Positions 39,170-40,429 of a DNA stretch of 40,429 nt are shown here, one piece after another. The stretch is from Gammaproteobacteria bacterium (lineage in GTDB: Bacteria > Pseudomonadota > Gammaproteobacteria > Pseudomonadales > Azotimanducaceae): positions 1 to 40,429 of the forward strand of contig JAPPIX010000302.1 of the NCBI GenBank assembly GCA_028820495.1, in the 5' to 3' direction. Within the stretch, counting starts at the first letter, position 1. The number at the start of each line of letters is the position of its first letter. The position numbers and the translations under genes are program-made. The notes under the pieces are model-generated. The model was not told the DNA's origin. It saw only the letters and a program-made list of their open reading frames with translations, and did no database searches.

Positions 39170-40353
39170 GCCTGCTGGCCAAGTTTGCCGCGGTGGATGA
39201 AGCCCGACGCGCCCTGGGCGAGGCCGACCCTGCCCGCACGGTTATTGAACGCTTGGAGTCCGCCACCTTGGGGATCATCAAAGGCGCCCCCATCACTTTG
39301 GCTGGCACCAACAACTACCTAGGGATGACCTTTGACGAGGAAGCGGTCGAAGCGGGCCGCGACGCATTGACGGAAGCCGGCACCGGCACCACGGGGTCTC
39401 GCATGGCCAATGGCACCTATGCGGCCCACGTCGCGCTCGAAGCGGAGCTGGCGGACTTTTACGGCTATCCGGCAGCGGTGGTGTTCTCCACCGGCTATGC
39501 GGCCAATCTGGGCACCCTGTCGGCGCTGCTCGGCGCCGGCGATGCGGTGCTGCTCGACGTCGACGCCCATGCCAGCCTGTTCGATGGCTGCCGCCTGTGT
39601 CCCGCCGATCTCTACACCTTCCGGCACAACGATCCAGCCAGCTTGGACAAGCGCTTGGGCCGTCTCGGAGACCGGGCGCGAAACGCGTTGGTTGTCGTGG
39701 AGGGCCTTTACGGCGTGCTCGGCGACCGTGCGCCCTTGGCCGACATCGCGGCGGTCAAGGATCGCCACGGCGCCTGCCTGCTGGTCGATGAGGCCCACTC
39801 CCTCGGCGTGGTCGGCGCTGAGGGACGGGGGGTGGTCGAGGAGGCCGGCGTCATGGACCAGGTGGACTTCGTGGTGGGCACCTTCAGCAAGAGCCTGGGC
39901 ACCATGGGCGGCTTCTGCGCCAGCCGCCATGAGGAAGTGGCGCTGTTTCCCTATGCCAGCCGGCCCTACATGTTCACCGCCTCGCCGTCCCCGGCCACCA
40001 TTGCCTGCACCCGGGCTGCCCTGCGGACGCTGCGCGCCCGCCCGGATCTGAAGCAACGCCTATGGCGCAACGCGAACCGCTTGCACCAAGGCCTCTCCCA
40101 GCTTGGCGTGGACGTGGGCGAGGCTCCCAGCCCGGTGATGCCCGTGCGCCTTCAGCAAAGGGAAGCGGCCTTGGCGGCATGGAACGGCTTGTTGGCCGAG
40201 GGCGTGTACGTCAATCTGTTCCTGCCTCCGGCGGCACCGGGTGGCGGCAGCCTGCTGCGCATGAGCGTTAGCGCCGCTCACACTGACGATCAGATCGACT
40301 GCATCGTCGCCGCCGTGGCCAAGGTGATTAAGGCCATTGGCGCAATGGATTGA
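39166..40353 (+). CDS. spt: Serine palmitoyltransferase (alpha-oxoamine synthase)
   Basis: PLP-dependent alpha-oxoamine synthase, 395 aa. K242 in 'GTFSKSLGTMGGF' binds PLP, H135 in 'DVDAHASLFDG' stacks on the ring, and D208 and H211 in 'LLVDEAHSLGVVGAEGRG' (cited to G-V-V-G) bind the pyridine nitrogen and phenolate. 'TNNYLGMT', 'GTGTTGSRMANGTYAAH' and 'FSTGYAANLGTLSALL' are also conserved. Family members are SPT, KBL, AONS (BioF) and ALAS. The operon with an acyl-AMP ligase, ACP and CerR-like reductase, and no biotin or heme genes, points to SPT: serine plus acyl thioester to 3-ketosphinganine, the first step of sphingolipid synthesis. It is the last gene in the window; a ceramide synthase gene is not seen. 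Confidence 0.87.
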   Translation: MSLLAKFAAVDEARRALGEADPARTVIERLESATLGIIKGAPITLAGTNNYLGMTFDEEAVEAGRDALTEAGTGTTGSRMANGTYAAHVALEAELADFYGYPAAVVFSTGYAANLGTLSALLGAGDAVLLDVDAHASLFDGCRLCPADLYTFRHNDPASLDKRLGRLGDRARNALVVVEGLYGVLGDRAPLADIAAVKDRHGACLLVDEAHSLGVVGAEGRGVVEEAGVMDQVDFVVGTFSKSLGTMGGFCASRHEEVALFPYASRPYMFTASPSPATIACTRAALRTLRARPDLKQRLWRNANRLHQGLSQLGVDVGEAPSPVMPVRLQQREAALAAWNGLLAEGVYVNLFLPPAAPGGGSLLRMSVSAAHTDDQIDCIVAAVAKVIKAIGAMD

Positions 40354-40429
40354 CCGTAACCAGTGTGCCGTCCCGCCAATAAGTGGGTTTTAGTCGCTAG
40401 GCCATTTTGGTTCCCGGCAAGGCGCGACG

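Noticed and set aside
39166-40353. 8-amino-7-oxononanoate synthase (BioF) or 2-amino-3-ketobutyrate ligase (Kbl)
   Set aside because: Same fold, but there are no biotin or threonine-degradation genes; the acyl-AMP ligase, ACP and CerR-like neighbours fit SPT better. Not fully excluded without a tree.

Overview
The window is GC-rich DNA from a Gram-negative bacterium. The outer membrane is shown by a TonB-dependent receptor, an RND efflux pump with a lipoprotein adaptor, and other lipoproteins. Gene density, GTG/TTG starts, stop-start overlaps and the families present (TauD, CaiB/BaiF, DUF3604, DUF6152, DUF5916, epoxide hydrolase, Baeyer-Villiger monooxygenase) suggest a free-living proteobacterium, most likely an uncultured gammaproteobacterium with broad carbon metabolism. 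An alphaproteobacterium is not excluded. I could not run a search to place it.

Layout. 1-2.3 kb (+): ThuA-like protein, then GFA/CENP-V protein and TauD/TfdA dioxygenase. 2.3-5.7 kb (-): operon of class III CoA-transferase, oxalyl-CoA decarboxylase/2-hydroxyacyl-CoA lyase and a secreted DUF6265 protein. 5.8-6.7 kb: tRNA-Gly(GCC), a two-hairpin repeat and a vapBC module. 6.8-11 kb: ATP-grasp enzyme divergent from a glyoxalase II-like hydrolase and a TPR-sulfotransferase; then a 195-bp element bounded by 34-nt inverted arms (10978-11172). 11.3-16.6 kb (+): TonB-dependent receptor, DUF3604 protein, LLM oxidoreductase. 16.6-23.4 kb (+): tRNA-Ala(GGC), then two acyl-CoA dehydrogenase subunits, an RND adaptor and an RND pump, all with overlapping ends. 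23.4-25.9 kb (-): epoxide hydrolase and a GPH/MFS transporter split by one in-frame TAA. 26-28.4 kb (+): small hypothetical protein, higBA, a vapB whose vapC is cut off after about 17 codons, and a NYN-LOTUS protein. 28.5-33.2 kb (+): HAPMO-like Baeyer-Villiger monooxygenase, second NYN protein, GST, lipoprotein, DUF6152 protein. 33.2-35.9 kb (-): DUF1801 protein and DUF5916 outer-membrane protein. 36.2-40.4 kb (+): a four-gene sphingolipid (ceramide) synthesis operon.

The clearest biological system is this last operon: fatty acyl-AMP ligase, NAD-dependent epimerase/reductase, acyl carrier protein and serine palmitoyltransferase. These are the same parts as the Caulobacter spt/acpR/cerR/acyl-ACP-synthetase locus. 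The epimerase has no ATG, GTG or TTG start; its Rossmann motif is recovered only if translation starts at a CTG overlapping the ligase stop codon as CTGA.

Other points of interest are the HACL/CoA-transferase operon, the ACAD-RND operon starting 14 nt after a tRNA, the structured inverted-repeat element, a dispersed two-hairpin repeat, and two decaying genes (transporter and vapC). No CRISPR array, phage, transposase or rRNA gene was seen.
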